Shown here: piece after piece, positions 22,849-33,855 of the stretch
Layout: each line of letters begins with the position of its first letter
Position numbering within the stretch: position 1 is the first letter of the stretch
Origin: Mesostigma viride
Lineage: Eukaryota > Streptophyta > Mesostigmatophyceae > Mesostigmatales > Mesostigmataceae
DNA: 64,000 bases
Direction of reading: 5' to 3'
Assembly: GCA_009746045.1 (NCBI GenBank)
Contig: RPFO01000288.1
Location: 1,292,911 to 1,356,910, forward strand
Position numbers and translations under genes: made by a program
The notes under the pieces: generated by a model
Databases searched by the model: none
What the model was told of the DNA's origin: nothing
What the model saw: only the letters and a program-made list of their open reading frames with translations

Positions 22849-23432
22849 CAATTCAATTCAATTCAATTCAATTCAATTCAATTCAATTCAATTCAATTCA
22901 ATTCAATTCAATTCAATTCAATTCAATTCAATTCAATTCAATTCAATTCAATTCAATTCAATTCAATTCAATTCAATTCAATTCAATTCAATTCAATTCA
23001 ATTCAATTCAATTCAATTCAATTCAATTCAATTCAATTCAATTCAATTCAATTCAATTCAATTCAATTCAATTCAATTCAATTCAATTCAGTTCAATATA
23101 ATTCAATTCAATTCAATTCAGTTCAATATAATTCAATTCAATTCAATTCAATTCAATTCAGTTCAATTCAGTTCAATTCGATTCAATTCAATTCAATTCA
23201 ATTCAATTCAATTCAATTCAATTCAATTCAATTCAATTCAATTCAATTCAATATAATTCAATTCAATTCAATTCAATTCACAATTCAATTCAATTCAATT
23301 CAATTCACAATTCAATTCAATCCAATTCAATTCAATTCAATTCAATTCAATTCAATTCAATTCAATTCAATTCAATTCAATTCAATTCAATTCAATTCAA
23401 TTCAATTCAATTCAATTCAATTCAATTCAATA
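22849..23432. repeat. Pentanucleotide array (AATTC)n
   Basis: Roughly 115 units of ATTCA/AATTC with few interruptions (ATATA and GTTCA variants at 23090-23260, and two CACAATT phase breaks near 23280 and 23307). Long IQFNS-type open frames here are by-products of a 5-bp repeat lacking stops. Confidence 0.97.
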
Positions 23433-23455
23433 TCAAGGAGACACTATTGGCAGCC

Positions 23456-24294
23456 TCCATCCATCCATCCATCCATCCATCCATCCATCCATCCATCCAT
23501 CCATCCATCCATCCATCCATCCATCCATCCATCCATCCATCCATCCATCCATCCATCCATCCATCCATCCATCCATCCATCCATCCATCCATCCATCCAC
23601 AGGCATCCATCCATCCATCCATCCATCCATCCATCCATCCATCCATCCATCCATCCATCCATCCATCCATCCATCCATCCATCCATCCATCCATCCATCC
23701 ATCCATCCATCCATCCATCCATCCATCCATCCATCCATCCATCCATCCATCCATCCATCCATCCATCCATCCATCCATCCATCCATCCATCCATCCATCC
23801 ATCCATCCATCCATCCATCCATCCATCCATCCATCCATCCATCCATCCATCCATCCATCCATCCATCCATCCATCCATCCATCCATCCATCCATCCATCC
23901 ATCCATCCATCCATCCATCCATCCATCCATCCATCCATCCATCCATCCATCCATCCATCCATCCATCCATCCATCCATCCATCCATCCATCCGGCCATCC
24001 ATCCATCCATCCATCCATCCATCCATCCATCCATCCATCCATCCATCCATCCATCCATCCATCCATCCATCCATCCATCCATCCATCCATCCATCCATCC
24101 ATCCATCCATCCATCCATCCATCCATCCATCCATCCATCCATCCATCCATCCATCCATCCATCCATCCATCCATCCATCCATCCATCCATCCATCCATCC
24201 ATCCATCCATCCATCCATCCATCCATCCATCCATCCATCCATCCATCCATCCATCCATCCATCCATCCATCCATCCATCCATCCATCCATCCAT

Positions 24295-24330
<36 letters not shown>

Positions 24331-24427
24331 CCATCCATCCATCCATCCATCCATCCATCCATCCATCCATCCATCCATCCATCCATCCATCCATCCATCC
24401 ATCCATCCATCCATCCATCCATCCATC
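23456..24427. repeat. Tetranucleotide array (CCAT)n
   Basis: About 240 units, broken only by CACAGG near 23599, CCGG near 23993 and CCGT near 24320. It begins about 23 bp after the pentanucleotide array. Open on both strands only because the 4-bp unit has no stop in any frame. Confidence 0.97.
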
Positions 24428-24489
24428 GATCGGGGTTAATGCTCCGTGACTCCCCAGCGGGAGCACGAGTCTAATTAATTCATTAATTA

Positions 24490-25197
24490 ATTAACTTGAC
24501 ACGGTCCTCTGGGAGGCTCTTTGGGCCATCCTAGCTCTGGATCGGGTACCGCCGGCGTTTGTTGCTGCCATTCGTCGACTGTATGAGGGCTCACAGGCAG
24601 TAGTGCGGACTGCGGAAGGCACCACCCCACCATTCCCCCTTCGCCACGGGGTGTGGCAAGGTTGTGTCCTGGCCCCATATCTGTTCATTATTGTCGTGGA
24701 TCATGTCATGCGGCGGGCACGTGCACGCTTTACTGCCCTTAACCTTGGTTAAGGGGTTCGAGCCCGGCTTGGACATTCATAACGAGCGCAAGCACGGCAG
24801 GGTTAGCACTGGCTACCGCCTGGCCGACCTGACTTATGCGGATGACAGCACCCTCATCGCGCGCCCCGAGCACATTCAGACCTGGCTGGACTGTCTGGGC
24901 TTGGAGGCGAGGGCGGTACGTGGGGCTGGAGATTAGTGTCAAAACTGAGGTGATGGTAATTGGGGCCTCCAGCCGCCCGCCTCTGCCGCGCCTGCGCGAC
25001 GGGACGGAGGCCCCGTTCCTTCTCGCTTCAAACTGTTAGGGAGCATGCTCCCCGACACCGCCGACGATGTGGACATCCGCATCGGCCTGGCCTGGGCCCG
25101 GCTCCGTTCGCTCAACACCTACTCCAGCGCTCGAAGGGCCTGGGCGAGCACCGTAAGCGCATGCTCTTCAAGGTCCTCGTCCTCACGGTGCCTACGT
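24490..25197 (+). pseudogene. LINE reverse transcriptase fragment, upstream part
   Basis: Several frames together give non-LTR RT motifs in order: DTVLWEALWAIL, FVAAIRRLYEGSQ, LRHGVWQGCVLAPYLF, then LADLTYADDSTLIA with the YADD catalytic box, then FKLLGSMLPDTADDVDIRI and MLFKVLVLTVPTY. Frame breaks near 24690-24830 and 24920-25045 show decay. The 5' two-thirds is missing next to the CCAT array. The fragment stops at 25197 and its continuation is at about 29670. Confidence 0.75.
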
Positions 25198-25204
25198 ATC
25201 AAAG

Positions 25205-25440
25205 AGACAACCAGCGCAGGCCAGAAATCGGGAGAATCCGGACCATGGTAGCTCGAGCTTGCCGTTATCTTTTCCGCGTTTTCGAGTCGTTCAGGATGAT
25301 GAAGATGAATGGTGATGGAAATGTGTATCCTTGTGCATTGAAATTATGGCTGGCTTACGTGTGGAGCGACTAGATGACCTAGACGGTGGGGCCGGAAACA
25401 GCATGCTTGATCAGGGCGTGTGTTTCTAGCCTAACTGGCC
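25205..25440. repeat. Dispersed repeat R, copy A
   Basis: Shares CGCAGGCCAGAAATCGGGAG and ATCCGGACCATGGTAGCTCG with copy B (30693-30785), and with copy C (56655-56845) the longer order ending GGCTGGCTNACG...ACCTAGACGGT. It lies at the junction between the split LINE and the Penelope-like element and could be the 3' end of the latter. Confidence 0.75.
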
Positions 25441-25752
25441 GGGAGTGTCTAGTGGTGAGCACCATTGCTGCGATCGCTCTCCCACCATTTACGAGGAAAT
25501 ACCCGCAAATGGAAAACCACTGAAAAGGTCTAGCTAGTCAGTCATCACGTTAGCCATGCCATTCCAAACGTCCAAGAACTGCACACGGTGCAAAGGCAAA
25601 AAGCCGGAGGACAGCACTTTCAAATGTGCGGCGGGAACCAAAAGCCCGCGGATGCCAGAAAACATCGTGTTGCGGCAGCGACGCGACGATGTGGACAACG
25701 AATCCAGTGCCAAGCTCGGAACGGCCGCAAAGGAGATCTGGCATCACAGGGT

Positions 25753-27450
25753 TCAGATGTGCGGAGATACTATGCGATCCAGCCGGTCCACGACCTGTTT
25801 GTAGAGCTTGTGCCAAGGGGCAGCACCGAACAGATGTGGGTGACGTTGCAAAAAACATCGGACTTGACGGAGCATAATGGCTCGGTCATAGTCTTTGACC
25901 AATAAACGCTGCAAGAGTTCAACAAGAGTCGTGATGAAATCAACACGATAAGAACAAAGACGGGAAAAACGATGTAACTGAGAAAGAACAACACCATATT
26001 TTGCTGTGTGGGAAAGGAGACTGTGAATATCGGGGTAACGAATAAAAGGAATTTGCTGGTATTTAGGATCCTTGCGCTTATCATAGATAGCCGTACGCCA
26101 GCCCTTCTTGTTATGGGTAATGTTAAGATCGAGGTAATTGCAATGAGTATCCTCCGACGTGAGCTTTAATGTGAGGGACGCTTGCGGGTAGATGCCAGGC
26201 AGACCAGCGGTGATATACAAATGGGTTGCGAAATCAGGGTTGTCGAAAGCGATGACATCATCAATGTATCGACATGTATGGATAAAACGCCTGATGAGAA
26301 CATCATCGTTTGAGGCAATGAGATTCTCCATGAATGCAAGCTCATAAGTGTATAGATAGAGGTTTGCAAGGAGCCCGGCACAGTTAGTGCCCATAGGGAT
26401 GCCGATAGCTTGTTGGTATACATTGCCCGCAAAACAGATGAAGGTGTTATCAACAAGATAAGAGATCCAATGGACAAGGTCAGCCTTCGTGATAATATAA
26501 TTATAACCATCCCGCACGATAGCACCTGCCGCGATCCCTGAGAGCCACGTTGCCGTGGGCTTGGTCTGAGAAACACGCACGTGCAGGTGGTTGCGCCCGT
26601 GAGGCCTACGTGCATACAGACGAGTAAGGAGGCTATCTAAACGAGCTTTCAAATCGTGCAAATCTAGTGTGGTATATAGAGTGGTGAAATCATAGGTGGC
26701 TATGGGCATAGGTATACGTTTCTCTGCTGCTGTCTTAGAACGGCTAAGGGCGGCAAGGCGTAGGCGTACTTGGGCTGAGTCTATGACGATCCAACTACCA
26801 GCGCATTCATACCCGGCATTCGACAGCACCTCCACCCATAATGCATTGGCTTCGGGGAGAAGAGCATTCAAAGCATGGCAGATGAGTTTCGAGAGAGGCA
26901 TCAGTGGGGCTGAATGCGACGCAGCAATGGTGCGCAAAGCAACAGGAGTTTTGTGCAGCTTAAGAGTGAGATACAGATATGGGAACGTAGTGGTGGTGGC
27001 GCGTCGCTGCCGCTTAAGGAATGCCCGAGCAAAAATGTTTTGGCTGTGCAGAAAAGCCCGATGAGCAGCAGTGATACTGGCGGTGGACTGTGCACGCTGA
27101 ACATAGGTAGGGCTGGACGCCAACTCGTGTTGCAAAGTAGCAAGGTAGTGCTTCTTGCATATGAAAGCAAAGTTGTTGGCACTCTTGTCAACACACGTGA
27201 TGATAAAGTCCTGCTTGAAGTGGTCAAGAAGTGCTTTATCTGTGGTGTTGAGCCAGGTGGTGCGGTGGACCTGCTGGAGACGGTAATCAAGCCTGGTGAG
27301 ACGTGCATTGCATTCGTGAATGACGGCGCGAAACCACGGTTCCATGGCAAGGGGAGCAAGCTGTAGGTCCGTGCTCATGGCATTGCAAATTTGCGCAGTG
27401 ATGTGGAGAGCAGTGCATTCACCTCTTTGGCACACGTGCGCTGGACCCAC
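25753..27450 (-). CDS. Penelope-like element, reverse transcriptase part
   Basis: A 565-codon open frame that continues the GIY-YIG frame after one frame break. RT motifs in order: LKLHKTPVALRTIAASHSAP (motif 2a-like), IATYDFTTLYTTLDL (motif A with catalytic Asp), GIPMGTNCAGLLANLYLYTY (motif B, near residue 350), CRYIDDVIAF (motif C, Y-I-D-D, near residue 396) and NYLDLNI (motif D/E). The catalytic Asp residues look intact. The initiator at 27450 is not ATG, so this part was probably translated from the upstream frame. The product would copy the element RNA. The (R)YIDD box separates it from LINE (YADD). Confidence 0.85.
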   Translation of the reverse strand: MGPAHVCQRGECTALHITAQICNAMSTDLQLAPLAMEPWFRAVIHECNARLTRLDYRLQQVHRTTWLNTTDKALLDHFKQDFIITCVDKSANNFAFICKKHYLATLQHELASSPTYVQRAQSTASITAAHRAFLHSQNIFARAFLKRQRRATTTTFPYLYLTLKLHKTPVALRTIAASHSAPLMPLSKLICHALNALLPEANALWVEVLSNAGYECAGSWIVIDSAQVRLRLAALSRSKTAAEKRIPMPIATYDFTTLYTTLDLHDLKARLDSLLTRLYARRPHGRNHLHVRVSQTKPTATWLSGIAAGAIVRDGYNYIITKADLVHWISYLVDNTFICFAGNVYQQAIGIPMGTNCAGLLANLYLYTYELAFMENLIASNDDVLIRRFIHTCRYIDDVIAFDNPDFATHLYITAGLPGIYPQASLTLKLTSEDTHCNYLDLNITHNKKGWRTAIYDKRKDPKYQQIPFIRYPDIHSLLSHTAKYGVVLSQLHRFSRLCSYRVDFITTLVELLQRLLVKDYDRAIMLRQVRCFLQRHPHLFGAAPWHKLYKQVVDRLDRIVSPHI

Positions 27451-28808
27451 GGCCGAAACTTGGTGCCTTTGGCAAAAAGGTCTACAAGCGTGTGGCTCGG
27501 CAGGATGCTGAGGTCAGCGGTCATGACGTGCTGTGAGGTGGGATCAAGGTACTTGAAATACCGTTGTTGTTGGCAGGGGCAGGGCCCTGCCAAGATGGTG
27601 GCCAGCTCGGTGGGCGTTGTATCGCGGCTGACCTTCCCGTTGCTGAAAACCATTTGTCCCAAGGTGGGAGAGTAATGCCAGGCGGCAATGGGAGTGCCGA
27701 AAGTGTTGCGCACCACGAGCGGCATCGCAGCCTGCACTTGCGGCAAATGCAGAATGTGTGGCAAACACAGCTCATCCATCGCAGCATGAATGAAAGGTGA
27801 GATCAGCAAACGGCGCGGACGCAGTGCATCTGCATTCCCATTGACACGGTGCCGAATGATACGTGAGAGAAGGCCTCGCAGACTAGTGGCATGGGAGCGG
27901 GGGACTTGCAGATCAGCTGGGGAGCACGACCCGACGGCAATGTGTAAGCTGGTAAGCTTCTTCAAGCTGCAGGCTTCGAGATAGGATGCATGAAAGTTGC
28001 CGCGTTGCATAAGCCGAGACATGTGACGTAAGCAGCGGAGACTGGTGGAGTAAAGGGAAGGATCGGTGGACACATGTGTGGAAGGTGGAGGGGCCGGGGT
28101 GACGCTGGGGGGATAGGGGCGATATGGGTGGAGATTGTGCTTCAGACGCCAGGCACGGATGAACATAAGAGGGCGGGGACGGAGGGGAGGCGGGCGGCGG
28201 CGAGACCGAGCTTTGAAACTCTTGCCTTCAATGCAAAAACCGTGGGGCAGAAATGCATGTAACATTCGTTTCCAAAACGTTTCCCGATGCCCTGCGGCTT
28301 TGCGAAAAGCGGCGCCGGTAAAGGTGCCGGGGACATGTTCCAAGGGGACGACTCGCCAATCCCACCACCCGTATTGGGCCATGGCGCCATGTAGGGGGGT
28401 GTCGTCGTTGGCGGCAGGGCGGCCAATATGAAGGCGGCGTGCCGCTCGGACATGTTCCTGAAAACGCGTCCAGGCATCCCGTTGCGTCTGGCCAACGTAG
28501 ATACGCTGAGGGTACCTGCGGTTGTAAATGGCATAAATGACGCGATGGGTGCTTACGGGGTGTGGGCGAGTGGAGTTGGTAAGCGACAAATGCGTGCGCT
28601 GTAAGCGCCGGAGGCGACGTAGAGTATGGTCATCCTTGCAGTGATGGTTATGGCGCGTGTTGATGCGACAACGCTTCCGCCATGCCTGTGAGGAGATACG
28701 ATAGGGGAACTGCCGAGAAATAGCAGTGTACTTCCGGTAATCAATGCCACTGGATTGCCGTATTCTGTGGAGGGTAAGAGCATGCCAGAAAGTCATAAGG
28801 TGTTTCAT
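27375..28808 (-). CDS. Penelope-like element, N-terminal GIY-YIG endonuclease part
   Basis: ATG at 28808, 477 codons. A GIY-YIG nuclease lies near residues 89-180: VIYAIYN and RIYVGQT (the two hallmark strands), RFQEHVRAA (catalytic Arg region), LHGAMAQYGWWDWRVVPLE and HRETFWKRML (metal-binding Glu). A CPCQQQRYFKYL segment near the C-terminus could be a CxC-type zinc knuckle. Nuclease upstream of RT is the permuted order described for Naiad/Chlamys elements of green algae and invertebrates (from memory), unlike canonical Penelope with the nuclease at the C-terminus. The frame ends 75 nt into the RT frame; one extra base near 27384 would fuse them. Confidence 0.82.
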   Translation of the reverse strand: MKHLMTFWHALTLHRIRQSSGIDYRKYTAISRQFPYRISSQAWRKRCRINTRHNHHCKDDHTLRRLRRLQRTHLSLTNSTRPHPVSTHRVIYAIYNRRYPQRIYVGQTQRDAWTRFQEHVRAARRLHIGRPAANDDTPLHGAMAQYGWWDWRVVPLEHVPGTFTGAAFRKAAGHRETFWKRMLHAFLPHGFCIEGKSFKARSRRRPPPLRPRPLMFIRAWRLKHNLHPYRPYPPSVTPAPPPSTHVSTDPSLYSTSLRCLRHMSRLMQRGNFHASYLEACSLKKLTSLHIAVGSCSPADLQVPRSHATSLRGLLSRIIRHRVNGNADALRPRRLLISPFIHAAMDELCLPHILHLPQVQAAMPLVVRNTFGTPIAAWHYSPTLGQMVFSNGKVSRDTTPTELATILAGPCPCQQQRYFKYLDPTSQHVMTADLSILPSHTLVDLFAKGTKFRPWVQRTCAKEVNALLSTSLRKFAMP

Positions 28809-29659
28809 GATGATTCAGATGCACTGAGAGCTAAGACATCAAACAGAACCAGAGCGGAGCATATTGAGGTAAGTCAATATTCACTGCGTAACACCCGTTA
28901 CGCGATAGCGGTGGTCCATGATGCATCTCCCCGGGGCAGGATGTGGCTAACAACACAGCTGAATGGACTCGGAACATGTGGATTCCCAGTGGGGGGGCCT
29001 TCCAATTGTCATACTTGACACCTCTTTCCTGTAACGAAAAGATTTCCCTTCTTCATGTTCCAGATGAGTCACCGTGCTCCTGCCTTTGTGTTTTTTTGGC
29101 GTTTGTAAAGAGATATGGGAGGGTAAACAAAAGCAAAGGCTGATATTGCCGTGTGGGGGGCCCGATCCTTGGTTAGTCTCTCAAGTGCCCACAGAAAAAC
29201 ACGAGAGTAGCACACACAGCGCGCAGCCCAGCCTAGCTCCCTCAGTAAAAGTAAAAGAAAAAGGACAAGAACAGCAAAACAAACGAGAACAAGAAAAAGA
29301 ACAAAACACAGACACGTAGTGCAATGTGAGCGGAATGATGGAGGAAGGTGAGAGGGGGACATCGTATTGAATGTGTAGGCATTGAGGCAGCCGAAGCGTC
29401 CCATCCCCGGGTACATTCGTGGCTTTCAAAAAAGCCACAACCTGCGTGGAAGAGGAAAATGCAGGAACGATGAGTATGATCCTGAAAACGAGGTTGAGGA
29501 AACGCGGAGAGGAAATGCCGGCCGCTGAAACGATTCCGATGGAACTATGGGTTTCGCCGACATGAGGCGGTGCAGCTGACTATCTCTATGGTGTCGTGTG
29601 TGACCGGGAGTGCCGGTTCACGTGCGCACTCGTCGGACTAGCCCGACGACATGTGTGCT

Positions 29660-30029
29660 TGGCGCCGATGCATGGCGCGTATGCATGGCGCCGAGGCATG
29701 GACACTCACGGACACACTGGCGGCTAAACTAGATGGCACGGTTTACAGGATGCTCCGACAGGTCCTGAATGTAGGGTTTTCCAAGCAAAGGTCGTTAGAG
29801 TCTTTGTATCAGGGTATGCCTCGCATTTCGGACGAGATTAGGCAGCGTAGGATAGCATTTGTAGGACATCTTGCTCGCATCTTGCCAGTCAGGTCGACAC
29901 CGCCCTTGGTCTGGCCGCCCCCCAGCGGCTTGGCCAACCAGGGCGGCACATCCTGACCTGGCCTGGCCCCAAGGACATTCCTAGAAAGCTAGGTAAGCCT
30001 GCCATGAACTACACCCAGATTCTGATCAG
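29660..30029 (+). pseudogene. LINE C-terminal part, continued
   Basis: GAEAWTLTDTLAAKLDGTVY, then RMLRQVL and EIRQRRIAFVGHLARI, is the region that follows the RT core in many LINEs and directly continues ...VLTVPTY at 25197. A frame change near 29890 leads to GRHILTWPGPKDIPRKLGK. It stops making sense at about 30029. Confidence 0.7.
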
Positions 30030-30106
30030 GCACTCCGCAAAGGTGAAAACCATTTGCGTTCAGTGCCGGGCCGCGGAAAACGCGGAAAAACGCGATCTGC
30101 AAATGA

Positions 30107-30165
30107 ATCCGACCGGAATCGAACTGGGGACCTCTCGCACCAATTTTGCTGACTATAGGACGGAC
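30107..30165 (-). repeat. tRNA-like remnant (possible SINE head)
   Basis: On the minus strand the sequence starts GTCCGTCC and ends GGTCGGAT, which can pair at seven of eight positions as an acceptor stem. It contains a B-box-like AGTTCGATTCC and an A-box-like TAGTCAGC...TTGG, but no anticodon arm. It lies in an about 300-bp stretch (30030-30345) that interrupts the LINE. Confidence 0.3.
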
Positions 30166-30344
30166 GTCTCCGGTTACCATGGCATCGCCAACTTACACCT
30201 ACAGTCATCCGCAAAAGTTCTCCTGTCCGGGGAGTGATGCAAGCCTTTCGGATTTGGTACTAGATAAATCACTCGAGATCTGTGTGTAGGAGTACTACAC
30301 ACGTGTCTGCACGCGAGACTTGTTCAGTCTCGCAACGAGAGACG

Positions 30345-30546
30345 GGCTGAACACGGCTGAATCCACCCAGATGTTGCTGGCTGACCTAGTGGTCCCAGCT
30401 CAGTTTGAACACGGCATTCACTCCCTCTCTCTTCTTTGGACTGCCATGCAGAACAAGAAGCGGTGGCAGAAGATTGTCCAGGCTCACACGCCAGCCCCTG
30501 TGGGCAAGCCCCCTCCCCCCAAGCGGAAAGGGCGGTTTGCTGAATA
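30345..30546 (+). pseudogene. LINE C-terminal tail
   Basis: GLNTAESTQMLLADLV, then SLLWTAMQNKKRWQKIV and a Pro/Lys tail with stop at 30544-30546. The closing W..I/V motif after an R/K-W is typical of LINE protein ends. It belongs with the fragments at 24490 and 29660. Confidence 0.55.
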
Positions 30547-30692
30547 GTGTAGTTAGGATTTCTCTAGACTAGATAGCTTAGTTCGGTTCGTTCGATTACG
30601 CGGCTTCGCCCACCTCCATCCATCCAGCCAGGAATATGTGCTACAGGATCTCCCAACGGAGACATGTTATAATTTAATTTAATTTAGTTTAC

Positions 30693-30785
30693 TTCAACCA
30701 ACGCAGGCCAGAAATCGGGAGAATCCGGACCATGGTAGCTCGAGCCTGCCGCTATCTTGTCCGCATGTTCGAGTCGTGGGCCGGA
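30693..30785. repeat. Dispersed repeat R, copy B (truncated)
   Basis: About 90 bp matching copy A with few differences, preceded by a short (AATTT)n tract at 30672-30688. Confidence 0.75.
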
Positions 30786-30789
30786 ATAT

Positions 30790-33700
30790 ATTCAGGATCG
30801 GTGGTACTAGGGTGCTGTGACGTGTACGGTTGCGTCATGAGACACACTCGCGCCTGTAACTGCAGCTTGGTGTGTCCTAGCAATCCAGATCACGCCAAGT
30901 AGCCGCGATGGGATGGCTTGGGGTGAAGTCATGTGACCAGAGATGGCAATGATACTTCCTTGATGTGACGGCTTGGCCACTGAACGCCGCCTGGGAGCCT
31001 CGGAGGCTGGACGACAAAAGGCCCCCGCGAGGACTTTACATACTACGCATGATGACACGGGATGTAGAGAGCTAGGCGTTGGAGGGCCATGCCTAGCTTC
31101 CTGCGCGTTGGGGGGGGAGGGGCGCGGGTCGGGTTGGGGTGTGTGGTGTCATGTTGGGGTCACATGTGCGTAGCTGGGAGGACGTGGAAGTAGCACATGA
31201 CGTGTTGTGTGGATTCCGTGGGGTGCTCCCATGTTGGGAGATGTACTGGGTGTGGTCGGAGGTAGGGGGGTCTCGGTGGTGTGGGCGGAGGGTGGACCTG
31301 TGCAGACGTGGAAGGCAGGTGGCCTGTGCGTTCGTTTGGGGGGGGGCGTGGTGGTGGTGGTGGTGGTGGGGGCGCCCCCCCCCCCCCCCCCCCCCCCCCT
31401 TTCAGGGTGGCGTCGGGAACAGTGTAAGTGGGGGTTGGCCGGGCAATCGTGGCACACAACGGTGGCCATTGTCGGTGGGGTGCACACACGTGACCTCGTG
31501 GGTGGGTGGGGACTCATGTGGTTGACGAGGGGGTGGCAGTGGAACGTGCTCGTTACTGAGGTGGCTTAGAAGGTGTTTTGCTATGTTGGTGCGAACGGTG
31601 GTTTAGGTAACACGGAAGGGTGGTAGTCACATACGTTAGGGGGGACGCGAGATGGATCACTTGGGTGGGTCAGCGTATGGTTTTGGGGAGTAGTGTGGGT
31701 TGATGGTGTTGTGGGGGACCTTGTTGTGAGGGCGGGAGTGGTCCGTAGTCAGGTGGGGGTGGGTATCATGGGGATGTCTGTAGCGTATATTTGTGAGTGG
31801 GCCCGATATGGAGCACGAAGGGGAATGGGGCGAGAGGGAGTTAGCGGGGTTGGAGTGTGCTGGCATTGTGGTGGGATGGTTGGAGGCACAAGGACATGCG
31901 TAATTGCAAGAGTAAATGCTTGCGTAACAATATTGGATCAGCTGCTCCTAGAACACCTACCACCCTCAGCATGCAACAACCAACAGTAACAACCGCCAAC
32001 AGTGACAACGTTAGCAAGATGTGACGCCAATTCCATTGCAGCCCCGATGTAATTTCGGGTGGTTCCTAGTCCTGCCGCGCACTTAACTTGGATTGGGGCC
32101 GCACACGTCATTTGGTGCAGCAAGGGCTCGTGGTCGGTATGGTGGCAGCCGGAAGGTGGAGACCTTGATTGCCGTGGAGATCCGGCGTGGCGGAGGGGCC
32201 GGTGGCAACATGGCGGAGGCAAAGGAGCGACTCAGCAGAGGGAGGCAGGAGCCCGGGCACAGCAGCGGCGGAAGTGGAATATTGCTTGACGTGGTGCGTG
32301 CAGCGGGATTGGTAGGCACTACCTACAATCACCCGGACATGATTGCCTGTGACTGCAGAGCCCGCAGCCGCCCATGGAGGAGGCGGTCCTTGCTGCGACT
32401 TAAGGGTGTGATATTGCATGGGAAAGAGGATGTCGAGGGTCTTAGGGCGGCTCGCGTGGTGAAAGCTGCAGCGTGATGGTTGAGGAGCGCGAGCTGCAGG
32501 TCTCGTACATTTGGGCCACTGGGTGAGGTCGCCAATGTGGTGGAGGCATCTCCATCGGGCCACTCGAACATCACTCAGTGGCCAGAGGGAAGACGAGGGT
32601 CGGCTAGTGAGTTGTCGGTGGGGCTAGTATTCCGTCAAAACTGCACAGAATTGACGGAAAGCTCGAATCGCGGGCATGGGCAGGCGATGTGATAGACATT
32701 GCGCCTGCGGTTGAGGAAGGAAAGTCCTGTTAACAGCGCTGAGCCGCTGTAGTCGAGGCGTCCGCTCAGTTCACAGGGAGACGAGAAGTCTGTCAAAACT
32801 GCGCATGGGTGGAAAAATGAGAGATCATTATGAAGGTATCTTGCAGGCTGTTTTTATGGGCTAAAATTTATCGCAGTCCTCGAAGCGTAGGCGGGTTAAA
32901 ATCGTAAATCCGCCATAGCCGCCTGCACAGTGCCAAGTGCCAACTGAGAACTCGGATGCGGGCCTGATGTAACGATACTACTTAGCCATTCAGCCGCGTG
33001 GCACCTCGCCGCGCCATCCTACGGCATGGACGGGCCGGTGCTTATTATGTCCCACCTGCCTCCGGCTGGTTGGCTGTTTCTATTTCGGGCGCGGGAGGCC
33101 CTGTGCCACGGTGCCTCGGCCGGCAGAGATGTCTGGGATGGCAACTGCGCATCTTCCTCGGGAGCAACGTTGGAAAATACAATACCCATCGCCTCGGGCG
33201 CGTACTGTAATAAGCGCCATCCCCTGCTGGGCGCTGCTTGGCATCGAATTGGATGCTGACCCCGAATTTCGAATTAAGTTATCCTAGCTTTTCAGCTTGT
33301 CGGCCCGCGCTTATCAAGTCATGATTATCCGAGGGTTATTGTGCTGTAGCGCACGCTGCAGAGAGATTTTTTAGCCAGCCTTTGGGAATCCGCCTTGAGG
33401 CATTCTCGGGCATATTGGGCTCAGCATGGGCGAATTGGATGAATTATAGAGCGGCAATTCGCCTGTCCGTGCCCCAGCTAATCTTTTCAATGGGCTTGAG
33501 AGGAGCAATTGGTTCATGACATGTAGCTAAATTAGGAAATGGAGTGCCCAGCTGCAACGTTTTGTTTGTTAGCATTGTGGGGCGACCCTCATCATGAGGA
33601 GCGGCCCCCGGTCAACGTTGGCAATCTGGGTTGGGGAGGGTCTTAAGTTTTACTGTCTAGTACAATTTAAGTGCCTACTACGACGGCTTGTTGGATAAGA

Positions 33701-33850
33701 CATGAATAGGTGAGGTATTTGGCCTTCCACGGTGCCATCGTCGGCTGTCACGCGGCGTTCGTAGCAGGTTATCTGTTTTATGAATTTTTGAAGCAGCGTT
33801 CGCAGAGCATACTGATTTGGCGACGTTAAGGGGTCAATAAATGTTTTGAC
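30790..33850. other. Gene-free stretch with G/T-skewed segment
   Basis: No gene recognised. 31080-31910 is strongly G+T-rich on the + strand, with GGTGGTGGT and a run of about 20 C at 31378-31398. 31930-32700 has open frames on both strands without recognisable motifs. 33240-33850 is AT-richer and probably includes the 5' flank and first exon of the kinase gene, which I could not place. Confidence 0.35.
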
Positions 33851-33855
33851 GCCGG

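Larger units (their letters stand above)
25205..29620 (-). mobile_element. Penelope-like retroelement inserted in a LINE
   Basis: The element lies between the two halves of one LINE coding region (break at 25197 and resumption near 29670). Both outer limits are approximate. The 800 bp upstream of the ATG (28809-29600) is non-coding with an A-rich run near 29240-29310. The only sequence near the left limit also found elsewhere is repeat R. Confidence 0.7.

Noticed and set aside
18202-24427. Possible CRISPR-type arrays
   Set aside because: Repeats are directly abutting without unique spacers, and the genome is eukaryotic.
22758-24466. Long open frames of [13 protein letters not shown] and MDGWMDGW repeats on both strands
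   Set aside because: Produced by stop-free 5-bp and 4-bp microsatellites; no start context, splice sites or non-repeat coding sequence.
24543-24565. CCGCCGGCGTTTG resembling the intronic 21-nt motif
   Set aside because: It encodes the conserved VPPAFVAAI region of the LINE reverse transcriptase and lacks the GTTGCGAC half.
25260-25310. Hammerhead-ribozyme-like CCTGAACGACTCGAAAAC on the minus strand of repeat R
   Set aside because: The core CTGANGA is not intact and helices cannot be drawn with confidence, although hammerheads are known in Penelope-like elements.
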